In this document: piece by piece, positions 1 to 8,161 of the stretch
Layout: every line of letters begins with the position of its first letter
Numbering within the stretch: the stretch's first letter is position 1
Source: Myxococcaceae bacterium
Lineage (GTDB): Bacteria > Myxococcota > Myxococcia > Myxococcales > Myxococcaceae
DNA length: 34,692 bases
Assembly: GCA_019694575.1 (NCBI GenBank)
Contig: JAIBBR010000049.1
Coordinates: 1 to 34,692, forward strand
Direction: 5' to 3'
Notes under the pieces: model-generated
The model's database searches: none
Seen by the model: the letters and a program-made list of their open reading frames with translations, nothing else
What the model was told of the DNA's origin: nothing
Made by a program: the position numbers and the translations under genes

Positions 1-89
1 AGACCGAGCGCTCGGCATTGCGCATACGTCACCATGTTCCACTGCGCGCTGCTCAACCGTGCCAGCGCGTTCTCCCGCCTGCTCTCCAT
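1..89 (-). CDS. Partial CDS, N-terminus of a probable AbiEi-type (DUF559-like) protein
   Basis: The first 29 codons of a minus-strand gene that runs off the left edge. The ATG (89-87) follows a good Shine-Dalgarno (AGGAG, 5 nt spacer). The peptide begins MESRRENALARL and continues with a segment resembling the N-terminal winged-helix of AbiEi-like antitoxins (pattern 'LA..Q.GVVT.AQ..ALGL'; here QWNMVTYAQCRALGL). In that family the domain is usually followed by a nuclease-like or antitoxin domain, which cannot be seen here. The family call is pattern recognition on a very short stretch. The presence of a translated start is better supported than the function. Confidence 0.5.
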   Translation of the reverse strand, partial: MESRRENALARLSSAQWNMVTYAQCRALG

Positions 90-144
90 ACCCACTCCTC
101 AGTCCCTTTGGAGCCCGAAGGCTACCAATGCCTGCTGACATCAA

Positions 145-196
145 GGTACTGGGTCAATTCGTGTACCCGCGCGGGTACCCAAACTGACCCAGTGCC
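145..196. repeat. Nested palindrome (cruciform-type inverted repeat)
   Basis: Outer arms at 145-156 and 185-196 are complementary over 12 positions with one G-T pair (core ACTGGGTCA/TGACCCAGT). They share their centre (170.5) with a perfect 16-bp inner palindrome at 163-178, GTACCCGCGCGGGTAC. The two parts are separated by unpaired 6-nt segments on each side. It lies between the divergent partial gene at 1-89 and dnaE. It could be a dispersed palindromic repeat, a recombination site or an operator; no second copy was seen in this window. Confidence 0.6.
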
Positions 197-326
197 CGCA
201 ACTGAACGAAAACGCGTGCCCGAAATCGCCCGAGCAAGGCCTCACCACGGCAACCCAGCCGCGCACCCTGACCCCGGCTCGCCCCTCAAAGCCCGCTACG
301 GCGGCGAGCTACTGAAGCGCTGAAAG

Positions 327-345
327 GCCGAAAAATCGGCGTTTT
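327..345 (+). other. Small hairpin with T-run upstream of dnaE
   Basis: GCCGA (327-331) pairs with TCGGC (336-340) around an AAAA loop and is followed by GTTTT. This is terminator-like but only 5 bp. It lies about 45 nt before the dnaE start, so it might act as a weak leader attenuator or end read-through. No gene that would need termination was found upstream on this strand. Confidence 0.25.
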
Positions 346-387
346 CAAGCTCCTCAATTGTCAGCTCCCGTGTGTAGTGTGGCTGGC

Positions 388-3300
388 ATGTCCTTCACAC
401 ATCTGCATTTGCACACGCTCTATTCACTGCTCGACGGCGCCATTCGCATGAAGGAGCTGGTGAAGACGGTGAAGGAAAAAAAGATGGAAGCAGTGGCCGT
501 GACTGATCACGGCAACATGTTCGGCGCGGTCGATTTCTACAAGCGGGCCAAAGAAGCGGGTGTGAAGCCTATTTTGGGCATCGAGACCTATGTCGCTGGC
601 AGCAAAGGCCGCGAAGACCGCACTGAGAAAATTTCAAACCACCTCATTCTGCTCGCCAAGAACGAAGAGGGTTACGCCAACCTGCGCTTTCTCTCTTCAA
701 CTGGGTACATGCACGGGTTTTATTACCACCCGCGCATCGACAAAGAGATTCTCGCCAAGCATTCGAAAGGGGTCATTGGCCTCACTGCTTGCCTGGGTGG
801 CGAAGTCACCAGCGCTTGTTACCGCGGCGATATGGACCACGCGCGTCGCGCCGCGTTGGAGTTCAAGAATATCTTCGACCCCGGTCATTTCTATTTGGAA
901 GTGCAGTCGAATGGCATGCCCGAGCAAGAGAAGGCCAACACCAACTTGATGCAGCTCTCGCGCGACATTGACGTGCCGCTGGTGGCCACCGCCGACGCGC
1001 ACTACATCAAGCAAGACGACGCCAAGGCGCACGAGCTGCTCATGTGCATCGCCTCAGGCAAGACGCTGACCGACAACAAGCGCATGCGGCACTCGACCGA
1101 CAAGCTCTACGTCACCAGCCCCGAAGAGATGCGCGCGTATTTTTCAAACACGCCCGAAGCCGTCGACAACACCATGCGCATCGCCGAAATGTGCAACGTC
1201 GACATGAAGTTAGGCAAGACGATGTTGCCCACCTTCACCGTGCCCCACGGCCATACGCCCGAAACCTTCATGGAGGAGCTGTCGACCGCGGGCCTGAAAG
1301 AACGCTTCGCAGAGCTCAGTTACCCCGTTGACCGCGAGCAGTACCACGCGCGGCTAAAAATGGAGCTGCAGGTCATCAACAAAATGGGGTTCGCTGGTTA
1401 CTTTTTGATTGTTCAAGACTTCATCAATTGGGCGAAGCAGAACAACATACCCGTGGGGCCAGGCCGTGGCTCGGGCGCCGGTTCACTCGTCGCGTACGCC
1501 CTGCGCATCACCGACTTAGACCCCATTCCCTACAAGCTGCTCTTCGAGCGCTTTTTGAACCCCGAGCGCGTGTCGATGCCCGACTTCGACATCGACTTCT
1601 GCCAAGACCGCCGCGATGAGGTGATTCACTATGTCTCGGGCAAGTATGGCGAGCACAACGTGGGGCAGATCATCACCTTCGGGCAGTTGAAGGCGAAGAG
1701 CGTGCTGCGCGACGTGTGCCGCGTGGTGGGCTTGCCGTATTCTGAAGGCGACCGCTTGGCGAAGTTGGTGCCTGACGTTTTGAACATCACCTTGAAGCAG
1801 TCGATTTATGGCGACGCCGAAAAGGGCATTGCCGGCGAACCCAAGCTCAAGGAGATGATCGACAACCCGCAGGTGGTGGCGACACTCGAAGACCGGCAAG
1901 TCACCAGCAAAGACATTCTTGAAATTGGCCTCGCGCTCGAAGGGTTGAACCGCCAGGCCGGCATGCACGCAGCGGGTGTGGTGATTGCCGACAAGCCGCT
2001 GTGGGAATACGTGCCGGTGTACCAGCCTCCGGGTGAAAAGGTGCTCGTCACCCAATTCGCCAAAGACGAGGTCGAAGCCGCGGGCCTGGTGAAGTTCGAC
2101 TTCTTGGGTTTGAAGACGCTGACGGTGATTCAGAACGCATTGGACTTAATCAACCACCACCGCCCAGAAGCCGAGCACATCAAGCGCGAGAAAATTCCCC
2201 TCGATGACCCGAAGACCTTCGAGCTGATTTCGCGCGGCGATACCGCCGGCGTGTTTCAGATGGAATCGTCGGGCTTCACCGACATGGTGATGAAGTTGAA
2301 GCCTTCGTGCTTCGAAGACGTCATCGCCGCGGGCGCGCTGTACCGCCCGGGCCCGCTCGACGCGGGCATGGTCGACGTGTTCATCAACCGCAAACACGGC
2401 CGCGAAAAAGTGGCGTACCCACACCCCAAGCTCGAGCCAGTGCTCAAAGAGACCTACGGCGTCATCGTCTATCAAGAGCAGGTGATGCAAATTTCGCAGG
2501 TGCTGGGCGGTTACTCGCTCGGCCGCGCCGACCTGTTGCGCCGCGCGATGGGCAAGAAGAAGGCCGAAGTCATGGCCAAAGAACGCGAAGGCTTCTTGGA
2601 GGGCTGCAAGAAGGGCCAAGTCGACCTCAAGGTGGCCGGCGAAATCTTCGACTTGATGGAAAAATTCGCTGAGTACGGCTTCAACAAGTCGCACTCTGCG
2701 GCGTACGGGCTCATCACGCTCCACACCGCGTGGCTCAAAGCCCACTTTCCCGTGGAGTTCATGGCCGCGCTGCTCACCAGCGAAAAAGACAACACCGACA
2801 AAGTCGTGGCGCACATCGCCGAGGCGCGCGCTGCGGGGTACGAAGTGCTGCCTCCCGACGTGAATTTGTCGGGCCTGGCTTTCGGCGCCGTCGACGGCAA
2901 AATTCGCTTTGGTTTGGGGGCCATCAAAGGCGTGGGCGAGTCGGCCATTGAAGCCATTCTCGAAGCGCGCGCTGCGGGTGGCGTGTTCAAAGACTTGTTC
3001 GATTTTTGCGACCGGGCTGATTCGCGGCGGGTGAACAAGAAGGTGGTTGAGGCGCTGGTGTGCGCGGGCGCGTTCGATTTCGAGAAACGGCCCCGGCGCC
3101 AGCTCTTCGAGACCATCGAGCGGGCGATGGAGCGAGGCTCTTCATCTCAGCGCGACCGCGCGGTGGGCCAGTCGAGCTTGTTCGGCATGTTCAGCGGGCC
3201 GGCTGGAGGTAACGGCAAACCGGCCACCGCGGTGCTGAAAAATGACTACGTGGCAGCCGAGGAGTGGACCGAAAAAGAACGTCTTTCGAAAGAAAAAGAA

Positions 3301-3975
3301 GCAATTGGCTTCTACGTGTCGGGCCACCCGCTTCACCAATATGACAAAGAGTTGAAGCGCTATGCTCGGCCCGCCTCGCACGTGGCGCGGGCGCGGCGTG
3401 ACGACAAAATCACCGTCGCCGGCGTGGTGGCGGCGCTGCGCGAGCGGCCCACCAAGACCGGCAAGAAGATGGCCTGGGTCACGTTAGAAGACTTGTCTGG
3501 CTCGGTCGAAGTGGTGTGTTTTCCCGGGAGAGAAGCGGGGCGCTCGGTGATGGGCAAAGACGGTAAATGGAGCAAAGGCGGCGCGCGCCCAGGCTTCGAC
3601 GCGTGGGAGTCGCTGCTCAAGAGCGATGACCCGATTCTCGTCACCGGTGTGGTGCAAGTGAATAACCGCGATGAAGAGCACCCAGTGGCCGAATTGGTCG
3701 CTGAAGACATTCGCTCGCTCAAAGAAGTGCGTGAGAAGCGGGTGAAACGGCTCGAATTGCGCTTGCTCGCTTCGATGGTGACCGATGACCGGCTGACGAA
3801 ATTGAATGAGCTCGCCAAGCAGTACGCGGGGGCGACACCGGTGGCGGTGTCGGTGGTGATGCCCGGCGAGGCCGAAGCCCTGGTGGGTGCTACAGCCTTG
3901 AAAGTACATGTAACCGATGAGTTGCTCGAATCGGTCAATCGATTATTTGGAGCCCCGGTTGCTGAGTTAGGCTGA
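388..3975 (+). CDS. dnaE: DNA polymerase III alpha subunit (DnaE)
   Basis: Replicative DNA polymerase catalytic subunit, about 1195 aa (E. coli 1160). The N-terminal PHP domain (1 to about 280) begins MSFTHLHLHT and keeps the apparent metal ligands: HxH, D16 in LLDGA, TDHGN, the Glu of GIETY, the Cys of ACLGGE and the Asp/His of ADAHY. The palm has the catalytic triad: D401 and D403 in PDFDIDF, and D571 in KFDFLGL. The C-terminal third carries helix-hairpin-helix and OB regions (ITVAGVVAALRERP). I chose ATG 388 because DnaE proteins typically begin with the HLHxH segment almost at once. An in-frame TTG at 358 would add ten residues without a ribosome binding site. No strong Shine-Dalgarno precedes 388 either. 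The next gene starts 50 nt downstream. Confidence 0.97.
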   Translation: MSFTHLHLHTLYSLLDGAIRMKELVKTVKEKKMEAVAVTDHGNMFGAVDFYKRAKEAGVKPILGIETYVAGSKGREDRTEKISNHLILLAKNEEGYANLRFLSSTGYMHGFYYHPRIDKEILAKHSKGVIGLTACLGGEVTSACYRGDMDHARRAALEFKNIFDPGHFYLEVQSNGMPEQEKANTNLMQLSRDIDVPLVATADAHYIKQDDAKAHELLMCIASGKTLTDNKRMRHSTDKLYVTSPEEMRAYFSNTPEAVDNTMRIAEMCNVDMKLGKTMLPTFTVPHGHTPETFMEELSTAGLKERFAELSYPVDREQYHARLKMELQVINKMGFAGYFLIVQDFINWAKQNNIPVGPGRGSGAGSLVAYALRITDLDPIPYKLLFERFLNPERVSMPDFDIDFCQDRRDEVIHYVSGKYGEHNVGQIITFGQLKAKSVLRDVCRVVGLPYSEGDRLAKLVPDVLNITLKQSIYGDAEKGIAGEPKLKEMIDNPQVVATLEDRQVTSKDILEIGLALEGLNRQAGMHAAGVVIADKPLWEYVPVYQPPGEKVLVTQFAKDEVEAAGLVKFDFLGLKTLTVIQNALDLINHHRPEAEHIKREKIPLDDPKTFELISRGDTAGVFQMESSGFTDMVMKLKPSCFEDVIAAGALYRPGPLDAGMVDVFINRKHGREKVAYPHPKLEPVLKETYGVIVYQEQVMQISQVLGGYSLGRADLLRRAMGKKKAEVMAKEREGFLEGCKKGQVDLKVAGEIFDLMEKFAEYGFNKSHSAAYGLITLHTAWLKAHFPVEFMAALLTSEKDNTDKVVAHIAEARAAGYEVLPPDVNLSGLAFGAVDGKIRFGLGAIKGVGESAIEAILEARAAGGVFKDLFDFCDRADSRRVNKKVVEALVCAGAFDFEKRPRRQLFETIERAMERGSSSQRDRAVGQSSLFGMFSGPAGGNGKPATAVLKNDYVAAEEWTEKERLSKEKEAIGFYVSGHPLHQYDKELKRYARPASHVARARRDDKITVAGVVAALRERPTKTGKKMAWVTLEDLSGSVEVVCFPGREAGRSVMGKDGKWSKGGARPGFDAWESLLKSDDPILVTGVVQVNNRDEEHPVAELVAEDIRSLKEVREKRVKRLELRLLASMVTDDRLTKLNELAKQYAGATPVAVSVVMPGEAEALVGATALKVHVTDELLESVNRLFGAPVAELG

Positions 3976-4025
3976 ACCTTCTCGCGCCGTGGAGTAAGGG
4001 CTCGGTCGGAGGTTTCAAACCCAAG

Positions 4026-5093
4026 ATGAGACTGCCATCGCTCATCGTCTCGGCATTGCTGTTTTCTGTCGCAGCGCACGCCGAAGACGAACGCCAACGC
4101 CAGGCCCGTGAAGACTTGGAGCGGCAGCTCAAAGCGATGGTGGGCACGCCTCCCACGAAAATTCGCGTCACCTTTCTTGGCCTCGATGAACCGAACATCA
4201 AAGTCGTCGAAGCGTCGTTCGAGCTCGACGGTGCGTCGTTGCCCACGCCAGCGCTCGCCAAATTGGGCGCCGAAGGCGAGCAGCCGGTTTTCGTAGGTGA
4301 CATCGAGCCGGGCGAGCATGTGTTGGTGAGCAAGCTGGTGCTCGAGAACGTGGCCAGCCCGGTCATCAGCGCCGAAGGCGGCATGAAGTGGCCGCTGCAG
4401 TTGAAGGTGAAGTTCAACGCATTGCCGGGCATCGAAGTGGCGTATCAAATCAAGCCTTCGCAAAACCCGCAGGCGGCTGACCCCAAGCAGCGCTTCACCA
4501 TGACCGCGCCGCACAACCTGCGCATGTTGGCCAAGCTTGACGACGGGTCGATACCCGAGCCGATGAAGCGTACGGTTGCCACCGCTGAAACGCCCGTTGC
4601 CGTAGCGGCTGCCAACAACGCCAAGGCGGCTCAAGCTGAAGCCGCCGCCGAGAAAAAGCGCGCCGCGCAAGCGGCGAAAGAGGCGAAGGCCCAGGCCGCG
4701 CGTGAAGCGAAAGAAGCCAAAGAAGCGCAGCGCTTGGCTGTGGCAGAAGCGAAAGAGGCCAAGCGGCGCGCCGACAAAGAGAAGGCGACGCAGCGCAAGA
4801 CGGTGGTTGAAGAGATGAGCGCCAAGTCTTCGCCAGTTGAAGTGGCGCAAGCGCCGGTGCCACGCCCGGTGCCGACGCCTGTTTCTGAACCGGTTGACGC
4901 AGGAGCAGTGGCCGTTGTTCCCCCGGCGGTTGAGGTTGACGCGGGCAAGCCGGCAGTTGCCAAAGCGGTACTGCCCCCGGTCGAAGCGCGGCCGGCCGAA
5001 GAGAAAGGCCTGCCCCTGCCGCTCATCGTCGGAGGCGCGGTGGTGCTGTTGGGTCTCATCGTGATACTTGCTTCGCGCCGCAAAAGGTCGTGA
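4026..5093 (+). CDS. Exported Ala/Lys/Glu-rich protein with C-terminal membrane anchor
   Basis: Family not recognised; 355 aa. Visible parts in order: a Sec signal peptide (MRLPSLIVSALLFSVAAHA), a folded-looking domain to about residue 185, and a long charged Ala/Lys/Glu stretch (about 195-260, likely coiled coil). These are followed by a Pro/Val-rich linker, a single transmembrane helix near 331-350 (LIVGGAVVLLGLIVILA) and a basic cytoplasmic tail RRKRS. The predicted topology is a periplasmic protein tethered to the inner membrane. It follows dnaE in the same direction and ends 4 nt from the convergent comEC stop. A GGAGG sits 13 nt before the ATG, which is a long spacing. No function can be assigned. 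Confidence 0.8.
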   Translation: MRLPSLIVSALLFSVAAHAEDERQRQAREDLERQLKAMVGTPPTKIRVTFLGLDEPNIKVVEASFELDGASLPTPALAKLGAEGEQPVFVGDIEPGEHVLVSKLVLENVASPVISAEGGMKWPLQLKVKFNALPGIEVAYQIKPSQNPQAADPKQRFTMTAPHNLRMLAKLDDGSIPEPMKRTVATAETPVAVAAANNAKAAQAEAAAEKKRAAQAAKEAKAQAAREAKEAKEAQRLAVAEAKEAKRRADKEKATQRKTVVEEMSAKSSPVEVAQAPVPRPVPTPVSEPVDAGAVAVVPPAVEVDAGKPAVAKAVLPPVEARPAEEKGLPLPLIVGGAVVLLGLIVILASRRKRS

Positions 5094-5097
5094 TGAA

Positions 5098-7500
5098 TCA
5101 CGGCGAGCCCTTTGCGGGTTCTGCCGGTTCTAAGAACGTTTCGACGCTGAGGGCATGGCCGTCGGTTCGAAAAGTGACGGCGCCGTCACGATCTGTTCGG
5201 TAACAGTGCGCGCCGATGTTTTCATACCGCTGCACCACTTCATCGCTCGGCAGGTGATAGCGGTTTTGCCGCCCCACGCAGAACACCACGTAGCGTGGCT
5301 GGGTCGAGGCGACGAAGCCCGGCGTCGAAGACGTTCGTGAGCCATGGTGCGGCGCTTTGAGCACGGTGACCGGCTGCCAGCTCAGCGATTGCTCGGCGGC
5401 CTCTTCAATGTCGCCGGTGAGCAGAAAGCTGACCTCGCCGTAGTCGAGCCGCAGCACGCTCGAACGGTCATTCTCACTCTCGAGCAGCGCCCGTTCTTTG
5501 GGAGGACCCACGACCTCGACACGTGCCTTACCCAACCAGAACGGCGGGTGCCCCTGCTCGATGCGCTCGACGGTGGCCCCGCGCGCGGCGGTGATGACTT
5601 CGGCCTCCAGCGCGCCCGGCTCCGATGCGGCCGAAAGCCACAACCGCTTTGTCGTTATTTCACGCAAGGTCGACGCGAGCCCCAGTGCATGGTCGGGGTG
5701 AGCATGGCTCAACACCGTCAAGTCGAGCGAAGCGATGCCGCGCTTGCGCAAGTACGGCAGCACATAGCGCCGCCCAGTGTCGGCTCCGCGCGGCACACCG
5801 CCGCCGTCAATCAATACATGCTGGCCGCGATAGCTCACCACCGTGGCGTCGCCGTGCCCCACGGCAAGAAAAGTCACCTGCAGCGTGTCGGCCGAAGGCC
5901 GTAGGGTAAAGCCGCTCAAAAAAAACAGGCACGGCAGCAACGCGTAACCCGCGATGCGCGACGGCCGCGGTGCCGCCAAACACCAGACTGCGAGCAAAAG
6001 GTACCAGCTGACTGACCACCCCACCTCAGGCGGTGGCACGGCCACTGCCGCAAATGACGGCGCCGCGAACGCATAGGTCATCGCTTGAAACAGATACGCC
6101 GCATGTGTGCCCAGCCACACCAGTGGAACCGCGAGCGAAAGCCCACACACACTGGCGAGCGCAGCTGCGGCCGCCAACACCGCCAAGGCGCCTGACAGTG
6201 GCAGCGCCAGCATGTTGGCGACCACGCTCACCACGCTGAGCTGACCGAACGCGCTTGCGAGCAGGGGCAACGTGGCCAAGGTCACTGCCACGCTCGCGTA
6301 GGCAGTGCGCAACGCAGAGTGGGTGAATCGCTTTAGCCACGCCAGGCGGCCTGCATCAGCGTTAGACGGCTTCGGCAGCCCCAAGCCTGACTCCAGCTTG
6401 GGTACCAGCAACAGCAAGCTCAACACCGCGAGAAACGAAAGCTGCAGCGACAGCTCGAAGAGGCTCGACGGTGAAAGCGCCACCATGACACCCGCGGCCA
6501 ATGCCACCGCGTTCAACCCGTCGCTCTGTCGCGCCATGGCCACGCCCGCGAAGTAGGCGCTGGCCATCACCGCCGAGCGCACCGCCGGAGCCTGCGCTCC
6601 GGTGAAAATCACATAAGCCCATAGCAATGGTAGACACGCCAAAGCCGCGAGCCGGCGCGCGTCGACCTGCCGCAGCCAGAGCAGAGGTGTGCGCACCAGA
6701 GCCCAGCGCAACAGCCACGACAGCGCCAACGCCAACGCCGCGACGTGCAGGCCGCTCACCGACAGCACGTGCGCCAAGCCGCTGCGTGAAAAGGCGACTT
6801 CGGCTTCGGGCGAGAGCGTTTCGCGCGCTCCCGAAGCGAGCGTGAGAAACAGCGCCGCGCTTTCCCGGTCAGGAGCCATGTTGAAGGCCAGGGTAGAGAG
6901 TTGTGAATGCTCCGCCGCCAACCATTGCCTCCATGCCGCTGGCGCTGACAACCGTGCTACCCGCGCGGCTTCGAAGCTGCCGCGAAACCGTTGCCCACGG
7001 TGACGGTAGAGAGCGTCGTTGTTTATCTCGCCTGGGTTCGACGCGGGGGCATAGGGCTTGAGCTTCGTCGAAACGGCGATGCGCTGGCCAACCGCGAGCG
7101 CAGGTTGCAACGTGCCGTCTGACGACAACCCGGCAATGAATCGCGCAGGCTGCTCATCGACGGTGTCGACGCGCAGCCGCAGGTACGTGCCCTGCTCACT
7201 CGCTTCGACGTGCTCGATGACACCCGTGAGTCGAGCGGCGTCGCCCCACGAGGGAACAAAAGTCTGCCCCTCACCTGTTGAAAGACAGAGGCCCAAACAC
7301 GCCGAGGCCGCTAGCAATGCCGCATGCCTGCCCCAAGGCATTGAAAAAAGAAGGGAAAATAGAACAAAAGCGAGAAACAGCGCGCCGGTGATTGAAAACG
7401 GCAACGCCGACGGGTCGGCAGCCGCCGCGCCTACGCACAAGAAGATGACTGGAAAAACAAAAGGCCGCTCACGCAGAGCGTTCCAAGACACGCGCACCAT
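5098..7500 (-). CDS. comEC: ComEC/Rec2-family DNA uptake channel protein
   Basis: Inner-membrane channel for single-stranded DNA during natural transformation, 800 aa. The N-terminus has transmembrane helices followed by an OB-like periplasmic domain (about 90-200). The central competence domain is polytopic, starting around the motif SRSGLAHVLSVSGLHVAAL, a strong ComEC signature. The C-terminal metallo-beta-lactamase domain carries SHAHPDHALGL (HxHxDH, near residue 600) and the later APHHGSR motif, so it looks catalytically intact. The gene is convergent with the one at 4026-5093 and divergent from cdnL. The ATG at 7500 is preceded by a very G-rich leader containing GGGAGG (see the separate feature). 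No other competence genes are in the window. Confidence 0.93.
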   Translation of the reverse strand: MVRVSWNALRERPFVFPVIFLCVGAAAADPSALPFSITGALFLAFVLFSLLFSMPWGRHAALLAASACLGLCLSTGEGQTFVPSWGDAARLTGVIEHVEASEQGTYLRLRVDTVDEQPARFIAGLSSDGTLQPALAVGQRIAVSTKLKPYAPASNPGEINNDALYRHRGQRFRGSFEAARVARLSAPAAWRQWLAAEHSQLSTLAFNMAPDRESAALFLTLASGARETLSPEAEVAFSRSGLAHVLSVSGLHVAALALALSWLLRWALVRTPLLWLRQVDARRLAALACLPLLWAYVIFTGAQAPAVRSAVMASAYFAGVAMARQSDGLNAVALAAGVMVALSPSSLFELSLQLSFLAVLSLLLLVPKLESGLGLPKPSNADAGRLAWLKRFTHSALRTAYASVAVTLATLPLLASAFGQLSVVSVVANMLALPLSGALAVLAAAAALASVCGLSLAVPLVWLGTHAAYLFQAMTYAFAAPSFAAVAVPPPEVGWSVSWYLLLAVWCLAAPRPSRIAGYALLPCLFFLSGFTLRPSADTLQVTFLAVGHGDATVVSYRGQHVLIDGGGVPRGADTGRRYVLPYLRKRGIASLDLTVLSHAHPDHALGLASTLREITTKRLWLSAASEPGALEAEVITAARGATVERIEQGHPPFWLGKARVEVVGPPKERALLESENDRSSVLRLDYGEVSFLLTGDIEEAAEQSLSWQPVTVLKAPHHGSRTSSTPGFVASTQPRYVVFCVGRQNRYHLPSDEVVQRYENIGAHCYRTDRDGAVTFRTDGHALSVETFLEPAEPAKGSP

Positions 7501-7502
7501 CG

Positions 7503-7521
7503 CCCAACCCCTCCCAACCCC
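7503..7521 (-). promoter_or_regulatory. G-quadruplex-type motif overlapping the comEC ribosome binding site
   Basis: Read on the comEC coding strand the sequence is GGGGTTGGGAGGGGTTGGG, ending 2 nt before the ATG. It has four G-runs of 3-4 with loops of 2, 1 and 2 nt, which fits the canonical intramolecular G4 pattern. The same Gs supply the Shine-Dalgarno (GGGAGGGG). The motif is in plain view; folding and regulatory effect are inference. Confidence 0.5.
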
Positions 7522-7627
7522 GCGACATCTAAAGGGGCGAAACTTTAGCGGGCTGTCACTGTGGCGGTCAAGTCAAAGATGTGGTACAAGGTAAGAAAGT
7601 TCCCCAATAATCGAGGCTTTACGGCCC

Positions 7628-7633
7628 AAGGAG
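7628..7633 (+). promoter_or_regulatory. Shine-Dalgarno that fixes the cdnL GTG start
   Basis: AAGGAG is followed after 9 nt by the GTG start codon at 7643. The product then begins MQQIFKVGDRAVVPG, matching the known N-terminus of CdnL proteins. Confidence 0.75.
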
Positions 7634-7642
7634 CGGCAACTC

Positions 7643-8149
7643 GTGCAGCAAATCTTCAAGGTAGGCGACCGTGCAGTGGTTCCCGGTATTGGCGTGGGTG
7701 AAGTGACGGGCATCGAGCATCAGCAGATTGCCGGCCAACGTCAGGCTTTCTATGTGTTGCGCATTCGCAAAGACGGCGCGGGCCAAAATGTGAAGTACTA
7801 CATTCCCATCAACAAGGCGGGCTCGAGCGGTCTGCGCGAAATCATCAGCGAAGACGACGTGAAGCAGGTGTACTCGATTTTGAAAGAGAAGCAGATCTCA
7901 GTCGACTCCACGACGTGGAACCGCCGTTACCGCGAGTACAACGAGAAGATTAAGACTGGCTCGGTGTTCGAAATCGCCGAAGTGTTACGCGACCTCTACT
8001 TGCTCAAGGGCGACAAAGACTTGTCGTTTGGTGAGCGCAAGATGCTCGACAGCGCGCGTGCGTTGCTCATCGAAGAGCTCGCCTTGGCCAAGGTGTGCAC
8101 CAAAGACGAAGTCGAAGCTGACATCAAAAAGATCTTCAACGTGCCCTAA
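7643..8149 (+). CDS. cdnL: CdnL, CarD_CdnL_TRCF-family RNA polymerase-binding factor
   Basis: Stand-alone CarD N-terminal-like protein, 168 aa (about 164 aa in M. xanthus). Proteins of this family bind the RNA polymerase beta subunit and stabilise open complexes at housekeeping promoters. CdnL is essential in M. xanthus. The N-terminal Tudor-like module (1-68: VGDRAVVPGIGVGEV, PINKAG) is followed by an all-helical C-terminal part with the conserved W92 (STTWNRRYREY) and the segment VLRDLYLLKGDKDLSFGERK, close to what I recall of M. xanthus CdnL. It has no acidic or HMGA/H1-like tail, which separates it from CarD at 29956-30897. Compared with the M. xanthus protein there seems to be a short insertion around DGAGQNVKYY. 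It starts at GTG with a good ribosome binding site and is followed after 12 nt by the next gene, probably in an operon. Confidence 0.95.
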   Translation: MQQIFKVGDRAVVPGIGVGEVTGIEHQQIAGQRQAFYVLRIRKDGAGQNVKYYIPINKAGSSGLREIISEDDVKQVYSILKEKQISVDSTTWNRRYREYNEKIKTGSVFEIAEVLRDLYLLKGDKDLSFGERKMLDSARALLIEELALAKVCTKDEVEADIKKIFNVP

Positions 8150-8161
8150 GAGCGGCGCGGC

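Noticed and set aside
18-323. Plus-strand frame of 101 codons before dnaE
   Set aside because: It overlaps a better-supported minus-strand start at 89, spans the nested palindrome, is Pro/Arg-rich like a chance frame and has no ribosome binding site.
3360-4850. 496-codon minus-strand frame across dnaE and the next gene
   Set aside because: Antisense to two plus-strand genes with low-complexity Arg/Leu/Phe composition and no start signal.
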